Source: Aradus depressus (taxonomy: Eukaryota; Arthropoda; Insecta; Hemiptera; Aradidae). Taken from it: a stretch of DNA of 64,000 nucleotides. The stretch's first letter is position 1; every line of letters begins with the position of its first letter. The DNA lies in assembly GCA_963662175.1 (NCBI GenBank), contig OY759216.1, forward strand, positions 40,875,087 through 40,939,086. The letters are read 5' to 3'. Shown piece by piece: positions 20,085-31,582 of this stretch. The position numbers and the translations under genes were made by a program. The notes beneath the pieces were generated by a model, which saw nothing but the letters and a program-made list of their open reading frames with translations, made no database searches and had not been told where the DNA came from.

Positions 20085-20520
20085 TAACTATTACTTTCTT
20101 ATACCTATAGTATATGAAAGTAATGTAATCGTGCGAAAATCCGAGATCGAGGTTAGAACGGATTTACACATTTCAAGGTCCCTTGAATGCGTTTTGTTCA
20201 TTTTCGCGATGGTGTTTACTGTGTGTGCGTGTAACACATAACTATGTGTGATTGAAACGTTGTGAGCTCTCTACCGCAAAAATGATTGTAGCTATGAACT
20301 TGAAATTTGGAATGAAGATGTACCATGTATAACTTAAATCTGATTAGATTTTTGCCGAAATCGGACGAAAATTTGGACCACTTTACACAAGGGGTTTAGT
20401 ACATTTTACATTATTCCATTTATGTTAGTGACCTAATCAAAAATATTTTCAAGTAAGTGTGCATACAATACAGGAAATACGATTTTTCGCAGATTGTCAT
20501 TGGTTCCTGCTTAAAATGTT
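20085..20520 (+). repeat. Interspersed repeat family A, near complete
   Basis: Starts with a short inverted 'actttcttatacctatag / tatatgaaagtaa', then CGTGCGAAAATCCGAGATCG, 'cgttttgttcattttcgcga', 'tgattagatttttgccgaaa' and 'ttttcgcagattgtc'. This is the best plus-strand template for family A in this window. No coding frame. Confidence 0.7.
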
Positions 20521-20575
20521 AAATTTCCAAAGGCTAATAAGTCCTCAGATTTGAGATAGGATCAATACAAACAAT

Positions 20576-20914
20576 AGGGCGCCGGTAGCTCAGTGGTATG
20601 CGTGCTTGCCATCTGAGCTCAAGATCGTGGGTTCGAAACCCGACCGAGGCTCTTAGTTTATTTTATCTGAGAGGTAAAATAAACGTAAGCACGCCGTCCT
20701 TTGGATGGGACGTTAAGCGAAGGCCACGAGCTTGTACGATATCAGGTACTCGTTAAAGACCACTGCCCTAGGTGAATAAAAATTTAGGGTACGCAAAATT
20801 TAGGTTTCCCACAGTAGAGTCGGGCTCAGGTCCACGAGAGTGACGAAAGAGCGCTCTGGTAGTAGGCGATATGACCTCGTAGTTAAGCCCGGCCATGAGT
20901 CTTAAAACCTAAAC
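20576..20914 (+). mobile_element. SINE family S, full length
   Basis: Head GGGCGCCGGTAGCTCAGTGG, B box GGGTTCGAAACCCG, intact core, tail TTAAAACCTAA. AATACAAACAA (20564-20574) before and AATACGAACAA (20917-20927) after form an 11-bp duplication with one mismatch. Confidence 0.9.
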
Positions 20915-21047
20915 GTAATACGAACAAAGTTATAGCGCCTCAAACAATGAAATATAAATTTCTGTTGGAAATATTTCAAAATAATGCTTAAATTGGATCA
21001 CGTAGCAACGAATGATAACATTTTTTTAAATTATTGATAGCAGCTAG

Positions 21048-21118
21048 AAGGCCGGCAGCTCAGTGGCATACATGCTTGCTTATGGAGTACAAGATCGCGG
21101 GGTCCGAGGCCCGGGTTA
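21048..21118 (+). mobile_element. SINE family S, head-only fragment
   Basis: GGCCGGCAGCTCAGTGGCAT and AAGATCGCGGGGTCCGAG resemble the tRNA-like head; the sequence diverges after the B box. Confidence 0.6.
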
Positions 21119-21169
21119 CTTTACAACTTTTATCAAAAACTGTTTTTGTTTGAACCACCAACTTAGGCG

Positions 21170-21350
21170 CGGAAGCATATATTAATTTTCGTCTGATTTC
21201 GTCCAAAATCTAATCAAATCTATGTTAACACAAGTGACATCATTTCAAATTTCATGGTCATGGTCACAATCGATTTTGAAATGTAGCGTTCAGAATTATC
21301 CAGTCAAACACATAATCATACATAATCGCAAAAATGGTCGAAGATTCGAA
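21170..21350 (-). repeat. Family A fragment (antisense)
   Basis: 'ttttcgtctgatttcgtcc', 'aatctaatcaaatctatg' and 'cataatcgcaaaaatggtc' are the antisense of family A internal segments. Confidence 0.5.
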
Positions 21351-21465
21351 ACTTCGTTCATGACCCAGTAGTAGCATAAGCAGAAACTATAATTATTAAA
21401 TATGTATCTATTAATGCAATGTTCGCTCTAAAGAACCCTTCAATGTGTGACCTAATCTCCCTTTC

Positions 21466-21880
21466 CTATAATATTATTGGGTCTCGTGAAAAGCTGGTTT
21501 TTCCATGATCCGTATGTTTGTCATGGGACCGATATGCAAATGAACCTAATTTGGGCTTTCTATCGTACACACCTGGCGTGAGATAAGGGGATCTTTTAAT
21601 TTGTTTTAAATAGGATCCGTTTTCACGTTTAAATATAAGAAACAATATGAAACTCAAAAGGGAAAGCAGATGGCCAAATGTGGTGTGGCCATAAGAGGAC
21701 ATTGTTTTAGTAACAACTTTTGTAGAGTACCTCCCCCCTTTCAAATTCATTTGAGACCGGCAAAAGTAATGGAAGTAATATGTTGGCATCAGCAGTTTGT
21801 TTTGTTTGATTGTACAAGGTAATTCTGAGAGTCACTTTCCTGTACCCAGTAACGCCAGTAAGTAATGTGTTTGAAAGTCA
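21466..21880. repeat. Shared segment with inverted partner at 43290-43390
   Basis: TATGTTGGCATCAGCAG...GTAATTCTGAGAGTCAC (21778-21833) is the reverse complement of a stretch at about 43303-43360, while the adjacent 'tacccagtaacgccag' is in the same orientation in both. A minus-strand frame here (107 residues) is probably incidental. This suggests an element with internal inversion related to family A. Confidence 0.5.
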
Positions 21881-22389
21881 TTTTATCCTTTTTTATTAAA
21901 AACTACAAATAATAAAATGATATTTTAAAATTGTTTGCTATGCGTTCAGTAAATTTTAACAATACCTTGAAAAATTTCGGAAATTGGTTTTAAATTTTTG
22001 GGGTGGAACATTGATCGTATAAGTTCAATACTCATGGCTACCTGGTTGTAAGAAATTTAATAATTTTTTTTTTTTTTTTTATCTTTATTGTTATCGATGT
22101 AACTATTTTCTCATTGTATACACAGTATTATTATTTTATACATATTCTTCAAGACTTCACGGAGACATTGTTATTACTTTCTTTAAGTTATTATTATTAT
22201 TATTTAATTTTTTTTTTTCCCTTATATTTAGTTATCATTGTACATAAATTGTTTCATTACCTATTGACAACAAAACTTATGGTCTGTACCGATCGTAAAT
22301 ATGCATAATAAAATATTTTATAATTTAGAAAGAAAAGTGAGTTTTAGTTTTGTATACAAATTTTATTTGAAGAGATTTTAGATTTGGTC

Positions 22390-22650
22390 ATAATTATAAG
22401 CGATATATAGTAAAATGTACTAGGCTCCAAGTAAAGTGTTTTTTTTTTTTCGTCCGATTTTGGTCAACATTTAATCAGAACTAAGTTAGTACTAGTGGCA
22501 TGAAGATCTAAATTTTCAACTTCCTAGCTACAATCTTTTTTGAATTGGAACATTAATACAAAGATAGACATGGTGAAACTGATGGACCTTGATACGTGAA
22601 ATTGCGTTAAAAACTCGATCTTGGATTTTGGCACGATTACAATACTCCCT
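22390..22650 (-). repeat. Family A copy (antisense)
   Basis: 'cgtccgattttggtcaac', 'aatcagaactaagttagtac', 'actcgatcttggattttgg' and 'cacgattacaatac' are family A in reverse order. Confidence 0.6.
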
Positions 22651-22919
22651 TATACTATAGAAGACTGAAGCCTGTGGCCTGAAGCGTGAAGCTTAAACGT
22701 ACTCTTGCGGCTATAACAAACTAACTGAGACGTTCTTCTTTGGTGTTGTAATCTTGACGAATAGCCTCTTGGAACAAAAAACCCTTTTTTGTCGCCTCTA
22801 ACAAATGACAACTTGCGGCTAAGTTCTCTTGACTTTTTTTAGTTTTTTTTTTTTTTTTCCTTTTTCTCTCATGGTGAAGTATTGGCCACAAAAGAATGTG
22901 TTTTTTAACAAAAATATAG

Positions 22920-23350
22920 AATGCGTTTGTCGTTCTCTATAAGAACTACACCTAATAATTTTCAACGGAATCACCCAAAGCAGAGGGGGCTCAACTCAAA
23001 AATCCTGTCGAAATGAAATTTTAAATTAAAATTCAAAACCCTATAAGGATGGCAACTATTAATTTTCCGCGAAGTCGGTTGAAGGGAAGAATGGACCAGA
23101 GATGAAAGGCTCGACTTAAGCAACTAATAACTGCCGATGTAATGAATGTATCGACTCAGAGAGGATTAGCTCTATGTAAGTCAAATATTATGTTTTAACC
23201 CAAAGGGTCGTTTGGCTTTGGAGGGAGAGCGAAACATAATCGACTTTTTTTTCTTTAATTTTTCGAATCAGGAAAACATGAAATTCTGATGAAAACTCAA
23301 TATTGAATCGATATATTGAACGATTACATAATTTCCCCTATACTTCCTAT
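22920..23350 (+). mobile_element. Family B element with 3' terminal repeat
   Basis: Contains 'ttttcaacggaatcaccc', CCCTATAAGGATGGCAAC, 'aactgccgatgtaatgaatg', TTTGGCTTTGGAGGGAGAG, and the terminal block 'catgaaattctgatgaaaac ... gattacataatttcccc'. The terminal block occurs inverted at the other end of complete copies (36549, 45625), so B looks like a MITE with long terminal inverted repeats. Confidence 0.65.
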
Positions 23351-23832
23351 CAAAAATCAAAAAATAGTTTTCAAAAATACTCAATCTTCAGACTGCCAAG
23401 CTTTGCTATCGTTTTTCCAAAATACAAAGTACTAGTTCCATTTAGGTATGATACCTAGTTCAGTTATGTTAATTGCTAGGAACGTACACATCTACGATTG
23501 CACATGCGTAGCCACATAAAATTTATCATATCACATGTTTTACAGTTTTATTACAGTTTCATTACCATACTGCCGAAGAACATTGCGTGAGACAAATTTT
23601 ACAGAGCTATAAACTTATTTTATTGCTTATCATATTCGAAAATTACTTAATATTCCATATTAAAAGTTCATATTACTTTCATTAGAGGTCGCAGCATGTC
23701 TTAGTGTTTTTGTTTTTATAAGCACTCTTACATCTTGAAAGTGACACAGATAAGTGATGCTTGATGGATATATACTTATAGATACGGTTTTCATTCAAAT
23801 AGAAGTCAACACGATAAATATACAAGACTATC
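23351..23832. other. no recognisable feature
   Basis: AT-rich sequence between a family B element and a family T SINE. No open frame with a domain, and no repeat I could match within the window. Confidence 0.4.
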
Positions 23833-24005
23833 CGTAATGGTCGTGTGGGCTATACCGTAGGGCTTTAGTTGCATGGATTCAGCACGGGTGCGGGTTCAAA
23901 ACCCATCCAGGGAAGTTTTATTTCATAGATAAAACTTCTCTCCCGGGGCCTTGGATGTTTGTAAATAAACGTGGTAATGTGTAGTCCGCTTCTGTGGTGC
24001 CAAAA
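23833..24005 (+). mobile_element. SINE family T, diverged copy
   Basis: Head 'aatggtcgtgtgggctatac', B box GCGGGTTCAAAACCC, body 'gttttatttcatagataaaa' and 'ctcccggggccttggatg', tail region 'tgtggtgccaaaattac'. Point changes throughout mark it as old. Confidence 0.75.
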
Positions 24006-24529
24006 TTACAATGAGCTACTCTACTGTAACAGCCCAAAAAAAGAAATGAAAAAATTTCCAAAAAAGGGTAGGCGTGGAAAAAAAAAAAAAAAAAAAACTT
24101 TAGACAGTTTAGTAACTTTAAACATTTTAGAAACTGTAAGCAGGTTAGTAAAGATTACTTATAACCCTTTTAGTAACCGATTCCGATTCTGGAAAACAAT
24201 TTTCTGTATATTGGAAAAGTGAAAAACAGAGGATAAAGTTATAATTATATCATGAGGTTTTTTTCATTAACTGAATAAAAATAAAACAGTAAATATGGGA
24301 GAAAATATTGACAATTAAAGGCATGAAATGGGTCGGAATTTACAAAATGGCTGAAAAAAAGTAAAAACTGAAAAAGCCATTCCAGAGAAAATATTTTCCA
24401 AACCTTAATTGCCTAGCAGAGAATTAAATGCTTAAGCCGTGTGGAAAAATTGCCTCTATTTCCCTGAGCTTCTATTGCTTCAGCTTTCGGTTTTTCTTGG
24501 GCATCAAATAAAATAATTATAGGGTGACT
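24006..24529. other. no recognisable feature
   Basis: Contains an A-run near 24080-24097 and AT-rich DNA. An open frame over the A-run is lysine-rich by composition only. Confidence 0.4.
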
Positions 24530-24745
24530 GGGTCATGGGGGAGGAGGTCTGTGAATGTTATAGACTTGTCATGGAGGAGGAGGAGGTCTGGACGATGTTA
24601 TAGACTTGTGATGGAAGAGGAGGTCTGAGGATGCTATAGACTTGTGATGGAGGAGGAAGTCTGAGGACGCTATAAGAATTGTGATGGAGGAGGAGGTCTG
24701 AGGATGCTATAAGAATTGTGATGGAGGTCTGAGGATGCTATACTT
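24530..24745. repeat. Minisatellite, GATGGAGGAGGAGGTCTGAG type
   Basis: About six imperfect copies of a 33-42 bp unit: (GATGGAGGAGG)AGGTCTGAGGATGCTATAG followed by 'acttgt' or 'aattgt'. Length varies through loss or gain of GAG triplets. Confidence 0.85.
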
Positions 24746-24932
24746 GTTCAGTAGTTGTGTGTCTCTATGTATGTGTACATGAGTGCAATTTACGTGTGCG
24801 CTCTAACTCAAAAAACATTGCAGATATGATCTACTCCCTTCCCTTTAGACGATTCTGTAGAAAAATAATACGTCTCGTCATTATGGAGTAGTGAATTTAC
24901 ATGTGACGGTAGTTATTAGAGTTTTTGTGTTA

Positions 24933-25253
24933 GTTATTATGACTCACGCCCGGGCTTTAACTACGAGGTCATATCGCCTACTACCAGAACGCTCTTTCGT
25001 CACTCTGGTGGACACGAGCCTGACTCTGCTACGGGTGTCCGAAATTTCGCCTACCCTACTTTTTTATTTACCTAGGGTAAAGGTCTTTACATCGTACAGG
25101 CTCGGGACCATCGCTTAACATTCCATCCGAAGGACATCAGTTTAGTTTACTTCCCAGATGAAATAAACTAAGGGCCTTAGTCGGGTTTTGAACCCGAGAT
25201 CTTGAATTCAGTAAGCAAGGATGCATATCACTGAGCTGCCGGCGCTCTTCAGC
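24933..25253 (-). mobile_element. SINE family S, AACTA-type tail
   Basis: Antisense copy with tail GAGTCATAATAACTAA (minus strand), core, B box GGGTTCAAAACCC-like, and head ending GCCGGCAGCTCAGTG. A 10-bp duplication TTTTGTGTTA flanks it (24923-24932 and 25254-25263). Confidence 0.88.
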
Positions 25254-25263
25254 TTTTGTGTTA

Positions 25264-25969
25264 AGCTACACCCTTATAACATAATAATTAATTATCAATT
25301 GTATTTTGCAATGCCTTTTAGAAGTACGTTTTAAGCTTTTACTGTGTAATAAGTATGTGCACAAACATATCTTTCAAACAATTTTGAGCCGTAGAACCAC
25401 AGAGTTCTTTACCATAAGGGCAAAAGTACACATCGATCCTATCATGACCCAACAAGCCCCAGTTCTTGTTCTACAGACCAGCTGATGGTGCTTTGGAGGT
25501 AGATAGATATGTTGGTTGGGCTCGTCCTTACACCTAGGGACCTAAACATTCAACGCGAAACGGGAAACTACATAACATGGAGAAGGGTTCGCTTGAATGA
25601 AATAAGTTATTAGTGAAAACTAAGTTGATCAATGAGTATGAGAAACTCATTAGGTAATATAGGCGTGTTTGAATGGGAAACTGTGTGACGTAGGAGGTCC
25701 ATAGAAGTTGGTGGAAGAAGGGGGGAGTGTAAGAGGAGGGATAATATTTTTATCAATCCGAGCAACTCCGGGTAACTTGCTAGTAAATAAATAAGATAAA
25801 AACTTTTACAAAGAACTAAAAATTTTTGAAGATTACGTAATTTTAATTATTATAAAAACTATACCTTCTTGCGAATACTTCTAATCATCTCAACTGTTCC
25901 CACATTAAACCGATCAAAGTAGTAGACGATACGTTTCAAGTATTCCTGTGATATCCAGAAATTAACCCT
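25264..25969. other. no recognisable feature
   Basis: Moderate-complexity sequence with no matched repeat. This is one of the better candidates for single-copy DNA in the window, but no coding frame is recognised. Confidence 0.35.
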
Positions 25970-26577
25970 CAGATTATTTGCTGTCTTCTCCAACTCACCC
26001 TTCACCTTCACCAATTATCTGAACCACCCCCAACCCCTCCAGAAGAGGACTGCTTGAAAAAGTCAGCCCCCTCTTCCTCTTGTACCAATTAAAGACTAAC
26101 TCTGCCACTTAACTCAGACCGCAATGATAAAATAGTCGTTAAAAAGAGATTATTTTTATTTTCTCTCCATACCTTTGGTTTCTTAAAAAAACTTTCTTTG
26201 TCGTTCATTTATTCAGAATCTATATTTTAACGAAAAACGCTTGAACTTATCATTTATATTCTTGACTTAGAATGGAAGGCTATCTGTAGATTGTCCGTTG
26301 CTGAAAACGATGGCAGTTGAGGGGATGTTAAACCTCGACTACTATTTGACCCACTTCTGCCCATCTCCTCCACTCCCACCAGCCTAAGCCCGTAATCGTA
26401 AGATTCAAGTACTCTATGAAGTACAGCCAAGATATAATGTATAACCTTCACGTCACTGCAAAGAGCGACTCAGTAGATTGGCACATCCCCTCGTCTCTTA
26501 CTTATTTACTTTCCCTAGCTCTACGGTCCTTGAAGAACCTGATCGTCATTCTTCTCATTCCTCAGTCTGTCATCTTC

Positions 26578-26800
26578 ACCTAACTACGAGGTCACATCGC
26601 CTGCTAACTGAGCGCTTACGTCTCTCTGGTGGACATGAGCCCGTATCTACTATGGGAGTCATAAATGTTGGCTACCTTAAATTTTATTTATATAGGGTAG
26701 GATGCGCGTACCTGACAGTACGCGCTCGGGACAATTGCTTAACGTCGGGCTTCGGTCGAGTTTCAAACCCGCGATCTTGAGCTCAGTAGCTTCAGCGTAC
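26578..26800 (-). mobile_element. SINE family S, diverged
   Basis: 'aactacgaggtcacatcgcc', 'ggtggacatgagcccgtatc', CGCTCGGGACAATTGCTTAA and 'gcgatcttgagctcagtag' follow the antisense family order, with the core shortened. Confidence 0.75.
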
Positions 26801-27028
26801 ATCTTACTTCACGAGGGACACTTCCGGGCTCTTGTACAAGTCCCTCGGGTTTCACGGTTTCACCCGCTTATGTGACGACAGAGGGTCCTTGTCCTCTCCC
26901 CTCCCGTTAGAAGCCTTATCTAATATATATGTTGCCATTTGTCCAATCTTCACGACACTCCACAGAGCGATTCAACAGACTGGCAGATCCAGTTTCATAA
27001 TCAGCCAATTCCAACTTGAATTAGACAA

Positions 27029-27087
27029 ACAAACATTGATTTAATCCGCCCTTCTATAGCATGGATGGAACGAGGTAAAGCCTCTCC
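27029..27087. repeat. 59-bp block duplicated at 27779-27837
   Basis: 'ttgatttaatccgcccttc' and 'atagcatggatggaacgagg' recur in direct orientation at 27779-27837 with few changes. This implies a duplication inside the inverted-repeat pair. Confidence 0.8.
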
Positions 27088-27360
27088 CCCCTCACCACCA
27101 CCCTCACCCCCTACCCCATACACAAACATGTTCATCTCCATTACAATCCCATTCTGATAATTGGCAGAAATTTAGTGCTAATTTTCGACCTTTACGTACA
27201 GTTCGGCCAGATTTGATCTAATATCATTTTTTTATCATCATTTAACAAAGATTTAACCTGTTGCTAAACTTCATAATGTCACTGGTTATTTTTAAGGTTT
27301 ACCAGCACACCGCGATAACCACACACACCCGAATATTATTGGAATTGAACATTATCACCC

Positions 27361-27745
27361 AATGAAAGACGTTATCTTTTCACTGATTACATGTAGATAT
27401 TTACTTTATTCACTGTACAAATATATTATATTACTTTCGAATGAATGCTTAATTATATATTTCCATGTATATCGTATTGAATGAGCGGATAAACCTCATA
27501 CCTCCACCCCTTTGAGCTATTTGCCAGTGTTTCTTCAGAGACCACATTATAAAGGTGAGGTAGATAAGTTTTATTTCATTTTGTTATTCTGTATGCTTAA
27601 AGATATTGCTAGTTATTTCTCCATATATTCATATTTCATATGTATCATAGCTGTATACACAGATGATGACGCACGTAGTTGCATTAAAAACCCGTTCAGG
27701 TCAAAAATAAAACCGTGGGAAGACGATGTATTTTCATTTGTATGA
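27361..27745. repeat. Snap-back element, degenerate copy 3
   Basis: The left end 'gaaagacgttatcttttcac' (27365) and right end 'accgtgggaagacgatgtat' (27712) are the inverted termini of the element at 4215-4482. 'gatgatgacgcacgtagttg' keeps the inner arm. The middle is replaced by other AT-rich DNA. Confidence 0.55.
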
Positions 27746-28062
27746 TATATAATATATATACTATATGTATGTATAGTACAAACATTGATTTAATCCGACC
27801 TTCTATAGCATGGATGGAAAGAGGTAAAGCCTCTCCTTCCCTCCTTTTATATACATTTTTCGCTTTGAACAATGAAAAAAAAATTCGTGAAGTAAAAATA
27901 TTATAATAATAACAATTGGTTCAAAAGGAGGGAGAGGGCTGACTGAGGATTGGAGGTGGTGGCTTCAGATAATTGGTGAGGTGGGGGATTAGACAGAGGA
28001 GGATGGTCTGTGGAGGAGACAGCAAATGATCTGATGGTTAGTGGGGATGGGAGCCGGTCGTT

Positions 28063-28237
28063 TTTATAGGGCCAACCAGTCAGGTCTCAGTACATCCTTT
28101 AGAGGGAGCTCGGGTGACCTCCATGATCAATTCCGGCCCTCATGGTGTACCTTATAGAGACTTACATTTATAGGGCCAACCAGTCAGGTCTCAGTACATC
28201 CTTTAGAGGGAGCTCGGGTGACCTCCATGATCAATTT
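28063..28237. repeat. 71-bp direct repeat, two copies
   Basis: 28063-28133 and 28167-28237 are almost identical (TATAGGGCCAACCAGTCAGG ... GGTGACCTCCATGATCAA), separated by 33 bp. It is a recent local duplication. Confidence 0.9.
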
Positions 28238-28254
28238 CCTTCCTAAACTCCAAG

Positions 28255-28560
28255 ATGAACAAAAAAGGTCGTCGGTGATTCACCGGCAATGTTCTTCCTC
28301 AGAACGAATTAATAAATTAATTTTTCACCCCCCTACCCCCCCCCCCCCCTCCGAAACTAGTAGACCGTTTGGTTTGAAAATCAATAGTTGACTTACTGGG
28401 GTTTCTGTACTTTCATACATATAGTTTCTATATGGTGTTTTGAATTTACATATGAAATTTTGTGTCGATACATTTACTAAAAGGGCAGTTATTGGAGTTT
28501 TTTTGTTGAACCTCCCCCCTAATCCCCCTCTTTCTTTTCGCCGACTTGGTTGAAAATCAA
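28255..28560 (-). repeat. Family B partial copy (antisense)
   Basis: Begins GTCGTCGGTGATTCACCGGC, then 'aacgaattaataaattaat', a C-run (28334-28348), and 'tctatatggtgttttgaatt'. Same order as 44175-44620. Confidence 0.65.
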
Positions 28561-28584
28561 TAGGTTTTTTTTCACACGGTGTCA

Positions 28585-29260
28585 AATAAGATGTACTCTG
28601 ACCTTTTACAGATTTTTATTTGTATTAGCTAGTCGGCTTTCGAGGTTGCCCTCATCATCAGACAGTCATCAGGCCCCATTACAAAATTTCATGGAGGGGG
28701 ACAGATAAGTTATTCCAATTTTAGTATATGTACCGCCGAAGTTATTCCTGTCCCCCATGAAATTTTAAATTGTTAAAGGTTTTAGATGGTTTTATTTATT
28801 TATTTTTATTATAAAAAATTTCATATTTTATTCACTAAAATATTTTAATTTCCATTTAAATTGTAAAAAAAATTATTTTATCAGACTGCCTGATGATGAG
28901 GGCAACCAAGAAAGCCGGCTAGCTAATACTAATAAAAATCTGTGAGAGGTCAGACTACATCTTACTTGACAACCTGTGAAATAATCACCTGGGGGCCATG
29001 GTGGCAGTGCGGGCTAGAGCGTAGGGCTTTGGTCGCATGGTCTCACCATGGTTTGCGGGTTTGAATCCCGTCCGGGAAGGAGTTTTATTTCGTAGATAAA
29101 ACTCCATCCCGGGGCCATGGATGTCGTATATAAACTTAGATAACATGAGTGACATGGCTAATGTGCATCGTACATAAGGCCAAAAAAAATATATATATAT
29201 AAAAAAAATATAATAATCACCTCTCACTACATCAGCCATGTTCATATTAATAGTTTTGTC
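28585..29260. mobile_element. Family G fold-back element carrying a SINE
   Basis: The left arm (about 28590-28690: GTCGGCTTTCGAGGTTGCCC) and right arm (28875-28980: GGGCAACCAAGAAAGCCGGC) are inverted. The centre is itself palindromic (ATTTCATGGAGGGGGACAG ... CTGTCCCCCATGAAAT). A family T SINE interrupts the right end at 28991-29211, after which the G flank continues ('ctcactacatcagccatg'). Confidence 0.75.
28991..29211 (+). mobile_element. SINE family T, full length
   Basis: A tRNA-like head with a long variable region: 'gggccatggtggcagtgcgg', then B box GGGTTTGAATCCCG. Body 'gttttatttcgtagataaaa' and 'catggatgtcgtatataaac', tail 'gtgcatcgtacataaggcc' plus A/TA-rich sequence. The 11-bp duplication AATAATCACCT (28980-28990 and 29212-29222) proves insertion into family G. 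Confidence 0.9.
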
Positions 29261-29805
29261 TTTGGAAGACATATACAATTTCGTGTCTATCGGAAGTTAT
29301 CATGATCACAGACAAATAGACTTTTTAAATTTGGAATCAGAAAAACATGAAATTTTGCTGAAAACTCAACTTCGAATTACTGGCCGATTACATAACTTCC
29401 CTTAAACATCGTATAGCTAAAGAAGTAAAATATCCTATAAACCATGGTCCGATTCTTACTCCTTTCCAAGTTATTGAATTATTACATGTGTTTACTTAGA
29501 AGCTGGTTTTTGCTCAACAAATCGCTGCACAACCCAAAATTGATATTATTTTTAAATACTTCATGCTCAACGCTGAGGCTATTGTCTAAAGTTTATGTAA
29601 TTTTTTTTTGTCCAGATTGTTATAATTTCTTTCTTTAAATTAACTATTATTTTTCTTCTTTCGATCCCTCCTTCCCTAAACTTCAGCCCAAGTTCAATTC
29701 TCGGGGGTGGGGACTTTTATTTTTTTGTTCATTAAAGTTTTAATTATTTAATTTATTTTTTGTTATTATAATTTTTTTCCTTTGGATTTAAAATTATAGC
29801 GTACA
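29261..29805. other. Family B terminal fragment, otherwise nothing
   Basis: About 29330-29430 matches the family B terminal block ('catgaaattttgctgaaaac', 'gattacataacttccc'). The rest is AT-rich without features. Confidence 0.4.
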
Positions 29806-29893
29806 TTACTGCTGATGATGGGATTCGAATCCTGGTTCCTTTGCTTTGAAAGCAAGGTTGTTCCCCACTTAGCCATTGGAACCCTTCATGGCC
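29806..29893 (-). other. tRNA-Ser-like sequence, probably a SINE head
   Basis: On the minus strand: an A-box-like TGGCTAAGTGGGG, a stem-loop CCTTGCTTTCAAAGCAAAGG where an anticodon arm would be, and a B box GGATTCGAATCCC. The acceptor ends do not pair convincingly and the loop gives no sensible serine anticodon. I regard it as a third, single-copy tRNA-derived SINE head, not a working tRNA gene. Confidence 0.5.
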
Positions 29894-29999
29894 CTTCATT
29901 TGCAGATCCTGACAGACATCTTTGTTGAGAGTTCCATGAATTGAACACAAAGCAAACTGAATGGAAGGACTCTGGATCGTTACTTCGAAGGAGCAAATC

Positions 30000-30170
30000 G
30001 CAATTATAAGCGAAGGAAATGTCCATTTTTCTATGAAGATTAGGTCGATATTTCTGGATTATCGTTATAATTCAAAAACCCTATTAACTGCCGATGTAAT
30101 GAATTTATCGACATAAAATGTAGTATGAGGATTTAGAAGCCCCTATGTGAGCACATTGCCGGTGCACTTT
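30000..30170 (+). repeat. Family B fragment
   Basis: 'aaccctattaactgccgatg', 'taatgaatttatcgacataa' and 'gaggatttagaagcccctat' are family B internal motifs in plus order. Confidence 0.55.
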
Positions 30171-30635
30171 TTTATTTACAAAGAGTTACAACTTTATAAA
30201 GAATATATGTAAGGAAATGTGTTAAGGGAGAAGAAATAGCAAAATTAAAATGTCCATATTTTTTGAAAACTTTTTTTTAAATATTTTGATTATCCAGTTT
30301 ACCAATGAAATCGGTTATCACTCCTCTATGCCTCTTCCTCCAGATTGCAAAGTGGCTTCCTTGCAGTCTACTTGAGCGGCGAACCGCAGAAATTGAGGAT
30401 CTCACAAGGGATGAATTGTGGGGGTGTGGGTGGAGGAGGGGGTTGTAGTCTGCTCACACGAACATGGGAGTGGGGGCTGCTATGCGGGTTGCAGCGTTGT
30501 CAGCGAAGGGGCAACATTCCTCTCTCCTCTCTTCCCCTTTATTGCCTCACAAACCCCTACCCCCACCCCCTTCTCATACCCTCCTCTCCTACATTTATAA
30601 TATTGCCGAAGTTATTTCTTCCAAAGTAAAAAAAA
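30171..30635. other. no recognisable feature
   Basis: Includes a G-rich then C-rich stretch (about 30415-30590) that opens several overlapping short frames. No domain or splice context is evident. Confidence 0.35.
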
Positions 30636-30900
30636 ATTTGGAGACACACCGGTAATGTACTTCCCCACCACGAATTAATCAATTAATCACTGATAAAAAT
30701 CAATATTTTACTTACATAATGGCGTCTGAATCCTCATACTAAATTTTGTGTCGATACATTTATTACATCGGCAGTTATTAGGGTTTTTGTGTCAAGCCCT
30801 CTGCTCTAACCACAGAGTTCCTTGTTAAGCCATCCCCTAGTCCTCTCCTTCCCTTTGGCAGATTTGACTGAAAATCAATAGGCGACCCTATGGGGTTCTG
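30636..30900 (-). repeat. Family B partial copy (antisense)
   Basis: CCGGTAATGTACTTCCCCAC, 'gaattaatcaattaatcac', 'acatcggcagttattagggt' and GACTGAAAATCAATAGGCGA are in antisense B order. Confidence 0.6.
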
Positions 30901-31539
30901 GATATACACATAAAATGATAAGATGATTTTGAACAATGTTTTATATGAATAACAACAATAAAATTATTAAAAAGTTTAAAGAAAATTATTTTAAAATCAA
31001 AACAAATAGAAGAGATTGGTTTAATAAAAATAAATAGATTTGAATCAATAAGAAATCGATTATGAAAGGAAAGTTGATTGAAGTTACAAAATGAAACTTG
31101 GTCCCGGGTCATTCTAGATCAACAATGAATACATAAAATGACTTTCTGACAAATATAAATTGATGAGTCTATGTGAAGATGGCTAGTGTAGTTAGAAATG
31201 ATTATTTCACAGGTTGCAAAATAAAAATGCAGTCAGAACTCACAGATTTTATGCTAGTCAGCTTACGACATTGCCCTCATCATCTGCTAATCTCATAAAA
31301 CAATTTAAAATACATAGCATTTTTGAAAGTAAATGAATAAAAAATATAAATTCTATAATAAATAAAAAATTGAAAATAATAAAGGTTGTTGAAAATCCGT
31401 GTAATTCTAAATAGCTAATTTTTTTAATAGTCATTTACATATATTCTTTATTTATTCAATATTTTATATTATTAATTTACATACTTATACAAATGTTAAA
31501 TTGTTTTACCACATGATGAGAGCGATCTCCATTTTTAAA

Positions 31540-31541
<2 letters not shown>

Positions 31542-31582
<41 letters not shown>

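Larger units (their letters stand above)
25970..28050. mobile_element. Inverted-repeat pair enclosing 1.8 kb
   Basis: 25972-26095 and 27912-28045 are diverged reverse complements (ATTTGCTGTCTTCTCCA vs TGGAGGAGACAGCAAAT; CACCAATTATCTGAA vs TTCAGATAATTGGTG). The interior contains a diverged family S SINE, a duplicated 59-bp block and a snap-back remnant. It may be a decayed DNA transposon that lost its gene, or an inverted duplication. Confidence 0.6.

Noticed and set aside
20576..20650. Functional tRNA gene in the SINE S head
   Set aside because: The A and B boxes are good, but the sequence occurs in many copies attached to the same body, with target duplications. It is a SINE head.
21466..21789. 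107-residue minus-strand frame
   Set aside because: Part of it is repeated non-coding sequence shared with 43303-43360.
28985..29278. Minus-strand frame as a gene
   Set aside because: It is the antisense of SINE T; similar frames recur at 46434 and 50265 for the same reason.
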